Of a DNA stretch of 64,000 nt, positions 1 through 12,174 are shown one piece after another. The stretch is from Salvia splendens (lineage: Eukaryota > Streptophyta > Magnoliopsida > Lamiales > Lamiaceae): contig NC_056047.1 in assembly GCF_004379255.2 (NCBI RefSeq), positions 21,342,293-21,406,292 on the forward strand. Reading direction: 5' to 3'. Position 1 is the stretch's first letter. Each line of letters opens with the position of its first letter. Made by a program: the position numbers and the translations under genes. The notes beneath the pieces were generated by a model that saw nothing but the letters and a program-made list of their open reading frames with translations, was not told the DNA's origin and made no database searches.

Positions 1-1220
1 ATGGGGGAGCAGATCATGGAATGCAACTGTGTACGTGGAAATGAGGGGACATGGTGTAACAGAAATTGTTTGGAAAGGACGGTATTTCTATTTTTGGCTA
101 AACAGAATATTCAGAGTGTAGTGGAGGTAGTGGTGACTAGGCTGACAGATCTGCAGGTACAACCAGAGGTGAAGGACAAAAGAAAGCAAAAGTAAATAAA
201 AGTAAGGTGGTCCCCAATCTGGATGTAGACATCGTCTTCTCCAACAACACAACTTAAACTCAGATAACAATTCCAGATCCAACCCGGCAAACGCAGATTA
301 ACAACTCGCGAACACAGATCTAAAACTAAGAAATCAAATCTGAAATCAAACACTGAAACTGGACTTCTGCATGCTGGTCAACATGAAAGATCGATTCAGA
401 AAATAAAACGAAGCCTTGCATGCAACGATCTACTTCCAGATCAAATAGTACATGTTTACCTATCCTAAAGAAATTTGTTACGTAACAGAATTTAGAGATT
501 TAGCACTTAAAACACCGAGAAATCTTAGATCTAAGCTAACTAGACAAGGAAAGAAAAGAACACTACAATGAACGAAACGGAAATCAACTTCATAGCATTA
601 ACACGTTCGGATATCCAAAGCAAGCATTTCAAAACAACAAAATCCCAAAATGTAACAGAAATCCAACGTAAAGACGGAGAACTAATTAAACTACGAAAGC
701 AATTTAAAGATTGTTTGCCACTCCGGGCGATAAAATCTCTGACTGGAACTACGATCTAGCTAACTGGAACGGACGATGACTGGAACTCGGGAACATTCTG
801 AACGACAGGTGATCATGGCTCGGCGAGGCAAGAAGTGGACACGGCTGAAAGACTGAAATTACCGAGAGAACTCTCTACCTAAGGATGATGGTGAATTCCC
901 GTGTACTTCTCTCTCCAACTTGGCTACCTTTTATAGGGAGGCTACCCTTGATTTTAGGGTAAATCCTCGCTGCAATTTGACTTCTTTGCCCTTAATTGTG
1001 GGTAATCCGTCCCAGCTATCCGTCTTCTTCATCTCAAGCCGTTTTAGCACGTATACGGATCAGTATGAGACCATGCTGGCGCTTTTTCTACCCGAACACT
1101 CCGGAACTTCCCTACTGGCCAGAACACTTATCCTGCACACTTTGAGCAACTGCTTTGCAAATATAATCATTTAAACCTGTCATACTGACCAGTAACCGAG
1201 GCCTAGAATACGACTTATCA
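1..1220 (-). repeat. 3' LTR of element 1, truncated by window edge
   Basis: Bases 1-1220 match 13000-14219 with an offset of 12,999. I found one difference, at 805 against 13804. The copy ends in ...TTATCA, the same terminal CA as the other LTR, after which the sequences diverge (internal tail at 1221 onwards, MULE DNA at 14220 onwards). A minus-strand TATAAAAG lies at 928-935. Confidence 0.95.
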
Positions 1221-1234
1221 AACTGCTCACACTT
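1221..1234 (-). other. Candidate polypurine tract of element 1
   Basis: Read on the minus strand this is AAGTGTGAGCAGTT, immediately before the LTR start TGATAAG. Element 2 has AAGCGTGAGCAGTT in the same place (52303-52317), so the position and sequence are conserved between the two elements. It is purine-rich rather than pure. Confidence 0.6.
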
Positions 1235-2151
1235 ACCACATGCTTGCCCTCAAGCGTGAAGAACAAACAAAAAGCAATAAGTCGCATTCTAGCCTGGTTA
1301 CTTCCCTGCCCGACTCTACCTAAAACTGGACTCTAGACTACAACGACGAAGAAGAAAGAAAACACAAACACAAACACAGAAATACATAAAACACTAACAG
1401 ATTGGGCTACATTTTCAACCATCCCTCCCCTCGGGATCAGGTGCAATCCGGCCTTAGACAGCCTTGAACTTCTGCCGCCCCCCTCTTTCTCTCCCAGTCA
1501 GTACATCTGCTTGTCAAGATCGCCCACACTCTCGGTCAACCACTAGGTTCACTCAGTCACTCGCACCTCACCAGGAACGTTAGGACTGAATTCTCTCATC
1601 ATGCTCAACCACAATTGCTTTGGACTTAGATCTCACGTGCAGCTACTGAAGGACTTTAAGGCTTGTAACGGGGCTGTTGGGTTGTAGTGTTTTGGGTAGA
1701 TGTTCCTAAGGCTCTAAGGTTCAAAAACTTCTATTTAATTTATGAAGGGGGATTGTGTGCATCAGGCTTCTGATCAGTTGCTTTTCTTAGCTGGTGCTTC
1801 TGGCTTGAGTTTCCAACTGGTTAGTAGGCTTCTTGTGGCTTCGCCACCCTTATTCCTTCATTTTTTTTGTGTGGTCAAATCTCTGACCATTTTCTTCTTT
1901 TCTTTCTTTCTTCCTCTCTTTTTTTTCGTGGCTTTGCCACCCTTATCCCTTCCTTTTTTTGGACCTGGAATGTCTCCCTGGTCGATTTTCTTCTAACTTT
2001 CCTGCCCAGCTGGTTTCTGCTTTTTTCACACTTCTTCCTAGCCAGTAAGCTCCATTTGTTTCATGCCTTACACACAGTCCCAGGGGCTAGGGGTGTTTAT
2101 CTGGGTATAAAAGGTTAAGAAAAAAGGGTTCTAAAGGTGGTGGTTTTCTTT

Positions 2152-2190
<39 letters not shown>

Positions 2191-2700
2191 GGGGGGTTCC
2201 TACTGCCTTCAGTATTTGCTACCCGTGATCACTTCACCCTAGGTAAATTGTGGCAGCCTCTCTTTTCTTTAAGTGTATGTGGAAAGTGGTTCCACTTTAA
2301 GGCTTATAACTCACATTTTAGAGGGCTTTCGTGTTTGGCTCTAAGTGTGGGCTTTTCTCTCATACTCACATCATCCATACTGGTCAGGAGGTACTAAGGA
2401 GAGTGGTTTCGGTTTTCCAGCTTGTCTTATCTCCCTCAATTCCCCTCACCTCCAGCTCAGGACGGTTGAGTTTTAAGCCCAAATCAGCACACAACATAAA
2501 AAAGAACTAGACCTAAAAAACACAAAACGAGCACAAACACAGAACACACATATATACATCATACTGGCCATTACGTCCCCCCTCCTACTTCACAAGTGTC
2601 TGCCCCAGATAAGGCTGTGAAGTGGAAAAAAAAGTACTGGCCAGTATGGTAGACACACAGACAACAAAATAACAAACAAAAATAACAACTCAAACAGAAA

Positions 2701-2741
2701 CTTCTCACACTTAGGCTATGGAATAGGCTAAGTGGGAGAGG
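2701..2741. repeat. Hairpin in 3' tail of element 1
   Basis: CTCACACTTAG and CTAAGTGGGAG form a stem with one mismatch; CTAT/ATAG near the loop extends the pairing. The same stem sequence family occurs at 2830-2871 and twice in element 2. Confidence 0.65.
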
Positions 2742-2829
2742 TTTGAACACCGGACAAAATCCACTAAACAAAGAAACACGTATATACAAAAGAAACACAG
2801 AAAACATGCTACCAAGAAACAAACCCTAA

Positions 2830-2871
2830 CTTCTTACACTTAGACTATGGAATAGGCTAAGTGTTATGAAG
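2830..2871. repeat. Second hairpin in 3' tail of element 1
   Basis: CTTCTTACACTTAG pairs with CTAAGTGTTATGAAG with small mismatches around a loop that again contains CTATGGAATAG. It lies about 110 bp upstream of the end of the extra ORF. Confidence 0.6.
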
Positions 2872-2985
2872 TGGGGTTTGCTCGCAAACACAGATTATAC
2901 TACCTAACCGAATACCACAACATAACAAAAATACGAAAAGTTAAAAAAGCTTAAAAAAAAACTAACTTGGTCAGTAGGGGGGGGT

Positions 2986-5919
2986 CTATCGAAGTCGCCT
3001 GCTCCTTCGTGGGGCAGGTGGTGCAGGTTGTTCCTTCGGGTTGTCCTCTTCCGTTTCAGTTTCATTTTCCTTCGCCGGCTCCTCGGCTCTTGCCGGCACC
3101 TCGGCGTCCGCTGTCTCTTGCTCATCTGCTACTCCGGTCTCTTGGATATGTGGTTCATCAGTCCGGCCACCATGGCCACTCGGTCCTGCAGCTTGCTCCT
3201 TCCTCAGGTAGGTCATTTCTTCTAAGATGTTATCCATATTGGCTAACATTCTGTTCATTGCTTTTTGCATCTTGGAGTTTTCCTCCCCGAGATCTGATAC
3301 GATAGCTTCCATGGCCGCCTGCCTCTGATGCATCATATCCTGCTCTGCAGAGCCCTTCAACATCCTTTCCACAACTCCTGCCAGCTTGATCACCTCTGCC
3401 TTCAATTGCTGATTCTCCTCTGCCATTTCAGTGACTGTCCTTTCTAGAGCGGCTTGCTTCTGAGTCAGTATTCTCTGCTCCGCAGACTCCTTCAATACCT
3501 GTTCCATTTCTGACGCTAAACGAATCATCTCTTCCCTCATCTGTCTATTTTCCTCAGCCATCTTTTCCACAGATTGTTCAATTCTGTCTCGCCTCTGGTC
3601 ATGTCCTGGTGCTTCCTGAGCTGTTGTTATCCGAGCAGTGGGTATTGCCTCTTCTCCCATCGCATAAAAGTAGGGCACGCCCTGCCTCATGTACACCGTG
3701 TTCGTTCGGACGAACAAAGGGATGTCGAACAATCCTGGGGCGCTCACCATCGTTAGTGGGGTTAGGTCTTCGTCCTCCGAAACGGTGATGTTGTTCCTCA
3801 TGAAGATTCCCAATATATGGCAGAGGGAAATATTCCGTGCTGGGTGAGTTGCGACGAGGTGACATGTGTATGCAGTCCAGAACCCTAAGTGCAGCTTCTT
3901 GCCCTTTTTTGCACACCATATAAGGTACAACTCCGTCATTGATGTCCGGACTGCCGAATTAGACTGCCCCAAAAGATTGTAGTCTAAAAAAAGTTGAACC
4001 AGGCGTAAAACGGGGTCGCTAAGGTGGATCGATCGGGAGATCGTGGATTGGAACTGCCCTGCTCCGGGGTGAGTAAGTTCCTCCCAAGCCGACTGGGGCT
4101 CAAATTCCACATGCCGGCGGGGAATCCCCCGCTCCCTGTTTCTCCATTCAAGTCCTATTGCCTCCTCCAAACTGCATATACCCAACCTCACAGTCCACTC
4201 AATCAGATTCATCCTAATTTCTCCTCCAAATACCCTGAAGCTAACACACTCTATATCCAAATCAGTTGTGACTTCGAATCGAAAAGTTGCGAAAAACTCC
4301 TTGGCCAAATCGACCGGGACACTTAACTTCTCATTCCTCAACAACCATTCAAAACCCAACTCATGCAAAAGGGCTAGAAACGATTCACTAATTTGCATCT
4401 CATCTAAGGATGGGAGATGAATTACCTTTCCACACTTAACCTTCTTGCCTTTTGCGTTCTTTGTGCGGTAAACTGACTGGAGCTTCTTGTCGTCAAACAA
4501 CTTCATCTCTTCCACAACGTCATCCGTGAGTTCCACCGTCCAACGCTTATACCGGAGTGGTTCGGCAGGTGGATGCAACAGTTCTCGATGATCGTTGGGG
4601 AGTTCCCGCTCCTTGTATTCCTCCTCTTCCATGGTTGTGTCGCTATCTGATTCAGATTCTTCACTGGCCTCGTACTCACTATCGCTCTGTGTCTGCCGGT
4701 TTGATGGGGTCCTCCGGGCAGTCTCAGTGATCACTATGCCTGTGTTCGGGGTACGCATTCTTTTGGTTTTTGATTTTTTCTCCACAACGGTCTTGCCCTT
4801 TCTTTTCCTTTCTACTTGGTATCTAGCTTCCTCTTCCGCCTCTTTCTTGGCATCTTCCTTCTCCAATTGTTCGGGGCTCACTGACTCGGGTGCGAGGTCC
4901 AGTCCCTCAGCCACCCGCTCGGCTTCCACACCCTGATCCTCTTGCGCCGGACAGGGTTCGTCGTCACTCACGATCTCTAGGGGATCCTCCGCCGTGTTCG
5001 GTTCCGCCCTGTTGGGTGCCCACTTACCCAAACAACGTTGCGATTTCCTCTGCGGTTTGGGTGGCTCTGCCTTGGAGCCTGTCTTCACTACCAGTTTCCT
5101 TCTGACGGGGATCGGTTTAACTACCGGAGGTGCCCCTGGGGTGGATGCCTCTACCTCTGGTTCTGTTGTCTCTGTTCCTGCTTCCTTGGCTTCACTCTGC
5201 TTTTCCCTCTCCTCTTCTCCTTCAGACTGGGATGTATTATCCTTCGGTATGGGTTCTCTAAAAGCTTGTTCATTCTCTCCTACTGATCTTGGTGCGAGGT
5301 CCAGACCCTCAGCCACCAAGTCAGTTGTCTCCTCTCTTCGGTTTACCCTGTTCATTATCGAGTCAAACTCCTCGTCCGTCATGAGGCCCTGTTTCCTGGC
5401 TGATTCGTTCAGATCTATCTCTGGCCGTCTTACTTCTTGAAATACTGGGTCCTTCTCGGGCGTCATTTTTGCTCCGCCACTCTCTCCCTGGGTTTCCCTT
5501 ACTTGGCTGGACCTTTCCTTTCGCTCCTCAGAGTCGGAGCTGTAAAACGCGGCGATAGCTTCCAGGTCTGCCGAATCTGGTACCGAGGGTTCCGATGCCG
5601 CGGCGGCTGAGGGAGATCCTTCCTCCGACTGTAGTTCTGCGTGTCTGACCTGTGCATGAGGAATTTCACTGGGTGCGGTTCCTATGCCCCCCGTGTGGCC
5701 GAAATTGGTCAATGCCGCCGTCCAGTCCCTAGTCGGGTCTTGTTGGCGAAGGAATACCATTACGGCATCCAAAGAAATAGTGGCCGGCGGTTGAGCAGTC
5801 GGTGCGGGTGGTTGGTTCGACTGTGGTTGGGCCTCCGGGGTATCTTCTCGCAGCGGCTGCGTATCTTGGGTGTTCGCACGACGGGGCTTGATTTTCCTCG
5901 CGATAGCTTTCTTACCCAT
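2986..5919 (-). CDS. Extra ORF (ORF2) of Athila-like element, 977 residues
   Basis: Intact frame in the same sense as gag-pol, about 0.64 kb downstream of it. It starts MGKKAIARKIKPRR, a basic patch that could be a nuclear signal. Residues about 90-450 are acidic and disordered, with two copies of AEGLDLAP followed by R/E-SV (about 203 and 338). Residues about 500-760 form a globular part containing LGFEWLL, EFFATFRFE and VSFRVFGGEIRMN; this resembles the domain often labelled ATHILA ORF-1 or putative plant transposon protein in Athila-type elements (from memory, not searched). Residues about 781-910 are three tandem coiled-coil repeats of about 46 residues, followed by an acidic tail and a basic end RRSRRLR. 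Function unknown. I see no signal peptide or clear membrane segment, so it does not look like a classical envelope protein. A broken homologue occupies the same place in element 2. Confidence 0.85.
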   Translation of the reverse strand: MGKKAIARKIKPRRANTQDTQPLREDTPEAQPQSNQPPAPTAQPPATISLDAVMVFLRQQDPTRDWTAALTNFGHTGGIGTAPSEIPHAQVRHAELQSEEGSPSAAAASEPSVPDSADLEAIAAFYSSDSEERKERSSQVRETQGESGGAKMTPEKDPVFQEVRRPEIDLNESARKQGLMTDEEFDSIMNRVNRREETTDLVAEGLDLAPRSVGENEQAFREPIPKDNTSQSEGEEEREKQSEAKEAGTETTEPEVEASTPGAPPVVKPIPVRRKLVVKTGSKAEPPKPQRKSQRCLGKWAPNRAEPNTAEDPLEIVSDDEPCPAQEDQGVEAERVAEGLDLAPESVSPEQLEKEDAKKEAEEEARYQVERKRKGKTVVEKKSKTKRMRTPNTGIVITETARRTPSNRQTQSDSEYEASEESESDSDTTMEEEEYKERELPNDHRELLHPPAEPLRYKRWTVELTDDVVEEMKLFDDKKLQSVYRTKNAKGKKVKCGKVIHLPSLDEMQISESFLALLHELGFEWLLRNEKLSVPVDLAKEFFATFRFEVTTDLDIECVSFRVFGGEIRMNLIEWTVRLGICSLEEAIGLEWRNRERGIPRRHVEFEPQSAWEELTHPGAGQFQSTISRSIHLSDPVLRLVQLFLDYNLLGQSNSAVRTSMTELYLIWCAKKGKKLHLGFWTAYTCHLVATHPARNISLCHILGIFMRNNITVSEDEDLTPLTMVSAPGLFDIPLFVRTNTVYMRQGVPYFYAMGEEAIPTARITTAQEAPGHDQRRDRIEQSVEKMAEENRQMREEMIRLASEMEQVLKESAEQRILTQKQAALERTVTEMAEENQQLKAEVIKLAGVVERMLKGSAEQDMMHQRQAAMEAIVSDLGEENSKMQKAMNRMLANMDNILEEMTYLRKEQAAGPSGHGGRTDEPHIQETGVADEQETADAEVPARAEEPAKENETETEEDNPKEQPAPPAPRRSRRLR

Positions 5920-6555
5920 GACTGTAATTTGTGATTTGACGGTAGAAATTAGGGTTTGGTTTGAGAACGATGGTTCTGTGAGAGGGATAGAGGAGAATTT
6001 CTTGAAAGGTATTTTGGAAATGAGGGTTTTTGAGGGAGAAAGGGAGGGTCGGTTGGTTTAGTTCGGATTAGAAATGGCAGTTGCAGGTGGTTTCAACCGG
6101 CTATCAGTGGTTACCGGTCATGCCGCTTCATGTGAAAAGTGGTTGGGCGACAGGCGTTGGTTCCTGATTGGCTAGCGTGTGTACTCTCTCTGCTCCACAC
6201 CATTCCAGCACTGCCACCCTGCAAAAGCTGCACACGCTTAATTCAAATTTACGTCCTATCCACAATTTCCCTCTATACTTACCTATTACGGAAAATAATT
6301 CAAAATGGCACTTAAATACAAATTGGAGTGACACTAAATAGGTAATCTCTTGGTCAAAGTGTACCCCAACCTAAATTTAAGGCCCGAAAATATATTTTTG
6401 GATTTTTAGAAAATTTTCAAGCATGCAAAAATTAATTACGTATATACAGTATTTACATTCTCCTTAGGTAATTTGGAATCCTACCTGGCCAGTATATGCA
6501 GAATATTATCAAAGTGAAACTAGCCACGTGGAATTCCAAATTCCTATCTTACTAA
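5920..6555 (-). other. Spacer between gag-pol and ORF2, element 1
   Basis: 636 bp without a plausible gene. Its length is like the 579-bp spacer in element 2 (42370-42948), so a spacer here is part of the element design. It could hold a promoter or splice acceptor for ORF2. I see only a weak minus-strand TATA-like TATAGAG near 6270. Confidence 0.6.
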
Positions 6556-9500
6556 TCAGTATGTGACCTTAGTATGTGGTAGTAGTGGAATTTCATCCAC
6601 TACCCCCACCTCACTATTATCCCTAAAGATTTTCAACCTATGTCCATTCACAACAAAAGGCTCAGAGTTAGAAAGACTCCCTGAAATCTCCACCGCTCCA
6701 TTAGCTCGGAGGGCTGTTACGATGTACGGTCCTGTCCACTTAGATTTGAGTTTCCCGGGCATTAACTTCAATCTCGACTGGAAGAGTAGTACTTTCTGGC
6801 CAACATGGAGCTCCTTGGTTCTCAGATTTCTATCATGCCATAATTTCGTTCGCTCCTTGTACCACATGGCCGAGTCGAAAGATTCCAATCTAAGTTCTTC
6901 AAGCTCCTGTAATTGCAGCTTCCTTTCCTCCTCACAGGCTGTAGCATCCATATTCACTTTCTGTACTGCCCAGTATGCTCGGTGCTCGATCCCTACAGGT
7001 AAGTGGCACATTTTTCCAAAAACTATTCGGTAAGGGGACATACCAATGGGGGTCTTGTAGGCTGTTCGATATGCCCAGAGAGCATCCTCTAATCTCACGC
7101 TCCAATCCTTCCGAGAAGAATTTACAGTTTTCTCCAAAATCTTCTTTATCTCTCGATTAGAGATCTCGGCTTGGCCGTTAGCTTGCGGGTGGTACGGGCT
7201 GGAAAGTCTATGGTGCACACCGTATTTCTTCATTAAAGCTTCAATTGTACGATTACAAAAGTGTGTACCTTGATCAGAGATGATCGCCCTTGGGACTCCG
7301 AAACGGCTGAAAATGTGACTCTTTAAGAATTTGGCCACTTCCTTTGCTTCACACGTACTTGTGGCCGTCGCTTCTATCCATTTGGAGACGTAATCCACCG
7401 CGACTAGGATATACAGATTGCCATAGGACGAGGGAAAAGGCCCCATGAAATCCATTCCCCATATGTCGAATAATTCACAAACAATAATCGGTACTTGCGG
7501 CATCTCATCTTGGGCAGATATTCCACCGGTCAGTTGGCAACGCTCACAACTTCTACAGAACTCGTATGCATCTTTGTTGAGAGTTGGCCAGTAAAAGCCG
7601 CTATCCAGAATCTTCCTTGCCATCTTCTTGGATCCGAAATGCCCTCCACATGCTAACGAATGGCAGTGGGTCAACACATCCCGCTGTTCCCAGTCAGGAA
7701 TGCACCTTCTTATCACTTGATCGGATCCTACCCTCCATAGGTAAGGGTCGTCCCAAAAATAATATTTTGCCTCACTCTTGATCTTCATTCGTTGGGCTTT
7801 GGTAACACTTGGTACCTCTGGAAGTTCTCCAGTTACTAGGTAGTTGGCCAGGTCCGCATACCATGGCTCCTGCCCTACCTTCTCTTTTCCTTTTGCTGCA
7901 TCATTCTGACCAGTAAGTTTGTACACTTCTTCCCAATCAATTTTTCTGGGTGCAAAAATCACCTCACATAAGTGTTCCTCTGGAAACTGGTCGTGCACCT
8001 CCTCGCTGTTTCCTTCTTGCACTATTCTGCTCAAATGGTCTGCCACCTTGTTTTCGACTCCTCTCTTATCTTCCACCTCCCAATCAAATTCTTGCAACAA
8101 GAGTACCCATCGGATCAAGCGTGGTTTTGATTCTCTCTTGGTAACTAGATACTTAAGGGCTGCATGGTCAGTGTATACTACGACCTTAGATCCCAGCAAA
8201 TATGGCCGGAACTTCTCGAAAGAAAACACCACTGCCAGCATCTCCTTTTCGGTGGTATCGTAATTCCGCTGGGCTTGATTTAGAGTCTTGGACGCATAAA
8301 AAATTACGTGCCTCCTCCCATCGATCTTCTGACCCAGCACGGCCCCTACCGCAAAGTCGCTGGCGTCGCACATTACTTCGAAAGGATGGTTCCAATCAGG
8401 AGCTCGTATGATAGGTGCGGATACTAATTTTTCTTTGAGAAGATCGAAAGCTGCCTTGCATTGCTCATAAAAAACGAACTCCACATCATTTTGAAGCAGT
8501 CTGGTAAGGGGTTGGGCGATTTTGGAGAAATCCTTTATAAATCTTCGATAAAATCCAGCATGTCCCAGGAAACCCCTTATTCCCTTCTGATCAGTAGGGA
8601 ATGGTAATTTGGATATGACATCCACCTTGGCTCGATCCACCTGGATACCTCTTTCTGAGACTACGTGTCCTAGGACTATCCCTTCGGTGACCATAAAATG
8701 GCACTTCTCGAAGTTCAAAACCAGACTCTTTGCTTGACACCTTTCCAAAACTATGTCCAAATGATGAAGGCAAGAGTCGAACGAGTCTCCGTAAACCGTG
8801 AAGTCATCCATAAATATTTCTATGCACTCCTCAATCAAATCGGAAAATATGCTCATCATGCATCGTTGAAACGTACCTGGAGCGTTGCATAAACCGAAAG
8901 GCATGCGACGGTATGCATAGGTTCCAAACGGGCAAGTAAAAGTGGTTTTGTCCTGGTCCTCAGGATCCACGTGAATTTGGAAGTACCCGCTGTACCCATC
9001 TAGGAAGCAGAAAATTTTTTTCCCAGCTAATCTCTCTAATATCTGGTCGATGAAAGGCAAAGGAAAATGGTCCTTCCTTGTTGCGTTGTTCAGCTTCCGG
9101 TAGTCGATGCACATTCGCCAACCCGTGACCAGCCTTGTTGGAATCAGCTCGTTCCTCTCATTCTTGACAACTTGGATCCCGGATTTCTTTGGAACCATGT
9201 GGATCGGGCTGACCCACTCACTGTCCGGCACTGAATAGATAATCCCTAGCGACAACAACTTCAAGATTTCCTTTAAAATTTCCTCTCGCATGTTAGGGTT
9301 TACCTTCCTTTGAGCATCTCGATGAGCCTTCGCTCCCTCTTCTAGCCTGATATGGTGCATGCAAACGTCGGGGCTTATCCCTACTAGATCTGTAAGGCTC
9401 CATCCGATTGCCTTCTTATTCCTATTCAACACAGTCAGTAGCCGCGCTTCTTGTTCTTTTGTGAGAATGCTGTTGATGATTACGGGATATGAGTTCTCCT

Positions 9501-12174
9501 CCCCGAGGTAGGCATACTTCAAGTTCGATGGTAACTTTTTTAGCTCGACTTGGGGTGGAAGTGTGTCTTCGGGTAGAGGGTTTTTCTGGGCCTCCCCGTC
9601 TTTCTTTAAGTCTTCCCCTGAAGGTTCTTCCGTACTGACTGGAAGCTTGGCCCCTGCGGCTCCAATGAACGCCGACTTTTGACAGAATTCCTTGATCGCT
9701 CCTTCTATTTCTTCGTCGGTCAACCCCTGGCTACTGATCAACTCACACCACGCAGCAGCTTCTTCGTCGGCCTGATCACAAGCATCTAAAGCCTGGAGTT
9801 TTTCCTGTAATAATTCGGTCTCAAGAAAATCTTGGACTAGAGGGTCAATCACATCAACAAAGCATAGATTTTCAGAATCAATGGGTTTCTTCATGGCATC
9901 ATTTATATCAAAAGTAAACTTCTCACCATTAAAATCAATGCAAATAGTCCCCTCGGCCATATCCACTATTGTCTTAGCCGTTCTCAAAAAAGGTCTCCCT
10001 AACAAGACTCCACTAGACTCTCTCGCTTCATGCTCACTCATTTTGATCACATAAAAATCAGCAGGGTATGTGAACTCCTGTACTCTAACCAACACGTTCT
10101 CTAAAACTCCCTCAGGGCTTATGCACGACCTATCAGCCAGCTGGATCAACACCCTAGTGTTTGACAGCCTCACTCCTTTCAGTCGGTTATAGATTGATAA
10201 TGGCATGACATTAATGGAAGCTCCAAGATCACACATCGCATGTTCAACCTTCACATCCCCTATAGTTATGGGTAACGTGAACATACCTGGATCGGTCCTT
10301 TTGGGCGGCAGTTTCTCTTGCACAATTGCGGATGCGATCCCTTCCACCATGATTTGTCCATCTTTTTGAGCTTTCCCGGCTATGAAATCCTTAATGAATT
10401 TTCCGAGCGGGGGTAGTTTCACGGCTTGGAGGAATGGTATGGTGACGTCCAACCTTCCAAAAATCGACAAGTAGTCGACCGGGTTCTCTTTCTTCCTCTT
10501 TGTAACAAATCGGAATGGGAATGGTTTCTCCCCTTTTTTCTCTTCTACGGGTTCCTCAGCAACTTTCCTTGGTAGCTCTTGGGTCCGAGCCTCCATCCTG
10601 GGATTTTTCTCTTGAGGAGGTTCCTTCCTGGTCAGTAAGGCATCGGGTTCACCTCTTATACTTGGTGTATCATCCAGGAAGAATGGATCCTGCATTCGAG
10701 GCATGAAATTCCCTATTTCCTCAGCTGAAATTGTCTCGCCTCCTATCTTCGTTCCATTCGATCCTTCACTCGGCTGTTTCGGTTGAGGTGCATCATAAGT
10801 AGTTCCTGACCTCAACGTGACCTTACTCACATTTGCCTTCTCGGGCATTTGGACTGTAGATGGGAGTTTTCCTGCATTTCCCTTCAAATCACCCATCGAA
10901 CTGACCAGTTGAGCTAACTGCCTATTCATCATATCCATGTTCGCCTTATGTTCTTTCTGGGCATTTTGCATCCCCTGCACGACCTCATTATGGGCTTGCA
11001 ATTCTCCTTTGATGTTCTGTTGTGATGCTAGCATTTCACTCATCATGTCCTCAACGGATCTCCTCGGCCTGTTCGAGTTTTGGAAATGACCCGGCCCTTG
11101 GTGTTGATAGTTCTGGGAGGTTTGCTGTCCTTGATTAGGCGGGTATTGGTTATATTGGGCAGGAGGAGTGTACTGATCTTGAGGATATTGATTCTGGTGC
11201 TGGGCTTGGAATTGATTCTGGTTCTGATGGTGTTGGGATGCTTGGTTTGGTTGATTTTGGTAGTTTTGGAAATTTCTCTGATGGGGTGGCACGTAAACAG
11301 GGTTCGAGTTTGAGCTTTGTGGGTTATAGTTTTGGGCTTGTTGGTTTCTTCCTGACCAGTTGGGCTGGAAGTCTGGGTTTGCTGGTCCACGGTTAGGGTT
11401 TTGGTTCGGGTAAGGGTTATATTGGTTCTGGCCTTGACCTTGGTTCTGGTTTTGGTTCCCTTCTCCCCATCGAAAATTCGGGTGGTCCCTCCATGGTGCG
11501 TCCCGTTGTCTCCCCTGGATCCAATTCCCATTCTGGTTAAAATACCCAGCAGCATTAGCTTGCTCCGTACTGATCAAGTCATTCGGATGCTCGTATTGGG
11601 CCCCTTGATTCCCCTGCTCTGCACCCTTGTAGTTCCCAGTTGGGAGAGGTGGTGGAGTGCTCTTCTCGATGGCACTCAAAAGTGACTTCTTCAGTTCATC
11701 CATCTTCAAGTCCATTTTCTGCTCCAGCTTGTTCTCCTGATCAGTAGTCGATGCAACAGCAGCCCGCTCTCGGTTGTATCCTTCCCTTGAATGGTCATAC
11801 TCTTTCTTTGCATTCAGTAGCTTCCTTAGGACTCTCTTTGCTTCGCTGACCCGTAATTGCGTGAAGCTTCCTCCCGAAGATGAATTGGCCAGGTCTTTGG
11901 TTACCGCGTTCATGCCCTCGTAGAAAGTATGATGTACTTCAATGTCCGCCATGCGATGGTTGGGACACGATTCCAAAAGACCCATGTATCTTGCCCAATA
12001 GTCGCTCAAGGGCTCGTCATATCCTTGCTTCACATTCGTTATTTCTCTCTTCAGTGCGCTTGTCTTAGATGACGGAAAAAACTCACCCAGGAATGCTGAC
12101 TTGAAGTCGGCCCAAGTCTCAATAGAGTCAGGGGGCAAGCGCATGAACCAGGTGTTCGCTTCCCCCTTGAGCAC
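6556..12174 (-). CDS. Ty3/gypsy gag-pol polyprotein (Athila-like), main open frame
   Basis: An 1,872-residue frame encodes the replication proteins of element 1. Residues 1-170 are gag capsid (retrotransposon gag type, with [16 protein letters not shown]). Residues 200-365 are rich in N, Q, P and Y, and I see no CCHC knuckle. Protease is about 625-745 with active site DLGAS at 649-653. Reverse transcriptase is about 985-1165 with FMDD at 1121-1124. RNase H is about 1266-1390 (CDASD, YTDH, ADHLS). Integrase follows with zinc-binding H and C residues about 1503-1546 and catalytic D1575, D1634 and E1670 (D-35-E spacing kept). A GPY/F-like module is near 1815. All catalytic residues are present. 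The frame stays open upstream to 12330, but the gag start lies in another frame (12312-12623), so a one-base-type shift separates them. The first codon at 12174 is not a real start. Confidence 0.95.
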   Translation of the reverse strand: MLKGEANTWFMRLPPDSIETWADFKSAFLGEFFPSSKTSALKREITNVKQGYDEPLSDYWARYMGLLESCPNHRMADIEVHHTFYEGMNAVTKDLANSSSGGSFTQLRVSEAKRVLRKLLNAKKEYDHSREGYNRERAAVASTTDQENKLEQKMDLKMDELKKSLLSAIEKSTPPPLPTGNYKGAEQGNQGAQYEHPNDLISTEQANAAGYFNQNGNWIQGRQRDAPWRDHPNFRWGEGNQNQNQGQGQNQYNPYPNQNPNRGPANPDFQPNWSGRNQQAQNYNPQSSNSNPVYVPPHQRNFQNYQNQPNQASQHHQNQNQFQAQHQNQYPQDQYTPPAQYNQYPPNQGQQTSQNYQHQGPGHFQNSNRPRRSVEDMMSEMLASQQNIKGELQAHNEVVQGMQNAQKEHKANMDMMNRQLAQLVSSMGDLKGNAGKLPSTVQMPEKANVSKVTLRSGTTYDAPQPKQPSEGSNGTKIGGETISAEEIGNFMPRMQDPFFLDDTPSIRGEPDALLTRKEPPQEKNPRMEARTQELPRKVAEEPVEEKKGEKPFPFRFVTKRKKENPVDYLSIFGRLDVTIPFLQAVKLPPLGKFIKDFIAGKAQKDGQIMVEGIASAIVQEKLPPKRTDPGMFTLPITIGDVKVEHAMCDLGASINVMPLSIYNRLKGVRLSNTRVLIQLADRSCISPEGVLENVLVRVQEFTYPADFYVIKMSEHEARESSGVLLGRPFLRTAKTIVDMAEGTICIDFNGEKFTFDINDAMKKPIDSENLCFVDVIDPLVQDFLETELLQEKLQALDACDQADEEAAAWCELISSQGLTDEEIEGAIKEFCQKSAFIGAAGAKLPVSTEEPSGEDLKKDGEAQKNPLPEDTLPPQVELKKLPSNLKYAYLGEENSYPVIINSILTKEQEARLLTVLNRNKKAIGWSLTDLVGISPDVCMHHIRLEEGAKAHRDAQRKVNPNMREEILKEILKLLSLGIIYSVPDSEWVSPIHMVPKKSGIQVVKNERNELIPTRLVTGWRMCIDYRKLNNATRKDHFPLPFIDQILERLAGKKIFCFLDGYSGYFQIHVDPEDQDKTTFTCPFGTYAYRRMPFGLCNAPGTFQRCMMSIFSDLIEECIEIFMDDFTVYGDSFDSCLHHLDIVLERCQAKSLVLNFEKCHFMVTEGIVLGHVVSERGIQVDRAKVDVISKLPFPTDQKGIRGFLGHAGFYRRFIKDFSKIAQPLTRLLQNDVEFVFYEQCKAAFDLLKEKLVSAPIIRAPDWNHPFEVMCDASDFAVGAVLGQKIDGRRHVIFYASKTLNQAQRNYDTTEKEMLAVVFSFEKFRPYLLGSKVVVYTDHAALKYLVTKRESKPRLIRWVLLLQEFDWEVEDKRGVENKVADHLSRIVQEGNSEEVHDQFPEEHLCEVIFAPRKIDWEEVYKLTGQNDAAKGKEKVGQEPWYADLANYLVTGELPEVPSVTKAQRMKIKSEAKYYFWDDPYLWRVGSDQVIRRCIPDWEQRDVLTHCHSLACGGHFGSKKMARKILDSGFYWPTLNKDAYEFCRSCERCQLTGGISAQDEMPQVPIIVCELFDIWGMDFMGPFPSSYGNLYILVAVDYVSKWIEATATSTCEAKEVAKFLKSHIFSRFGVPRAIISDQGTHFCNRTIEALMKKYGVHHRLSSPYHPQANGQAEISNREIKKILEKTVNSSRKDWSVRLEDALWAYRTAYKTPIGMSPYRIVFGKMCHLPVGIEHRAYWAVQKVNMDATACEEERKLQLQELEELRLESFDSAMWYKERTKLWHDRNLRTKELHVGQKVLLFQSRLKLMPGKLKSKWTGPYIVTALRANGAVEISGSLSNSEPFVVNGHRLKIFRDNSEVGVVDEIPLLPHTKVTY

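Larger units (their letters stand above)
1235..2985 (-). other. Non-coding 3' tail of element 1
   Basis: This 1.75-kb stretch between the extra ORF and the 3' LTR has no convincing coding frame. Apparent frames around 1742-2397 are driven by T-rich DNA, including a 34-base T run at 2154-2187 followed by a G run. It holds two hairpins (2701-2741 and 2830-2871) and several near-palindromes of the form ACTGRYCAGT. An equivalent tail is present in element 2 (50684-52317). Confidence 0.7.

Noticed and set aside
1742..2397. Plus-strand frames rich in Phe and Leu
   Set aside because: Driven by T-rich DNA and a 34-base T run in the non-coding tail of a minus-strand element.
2986..5919. ORF2 as a retroviral-type envelope
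   Set aside because: No signal peptide, no transmembrane segment and a long coiled-coil tail; the comparison with known Athila env-like proteins could not be made here.
11043..11555. Long threonine-rich minus-strand frame and its plus-strand counterparts
   Set aside because: Shadow of the NQ-rich gag region of the real frame on the same DNA.
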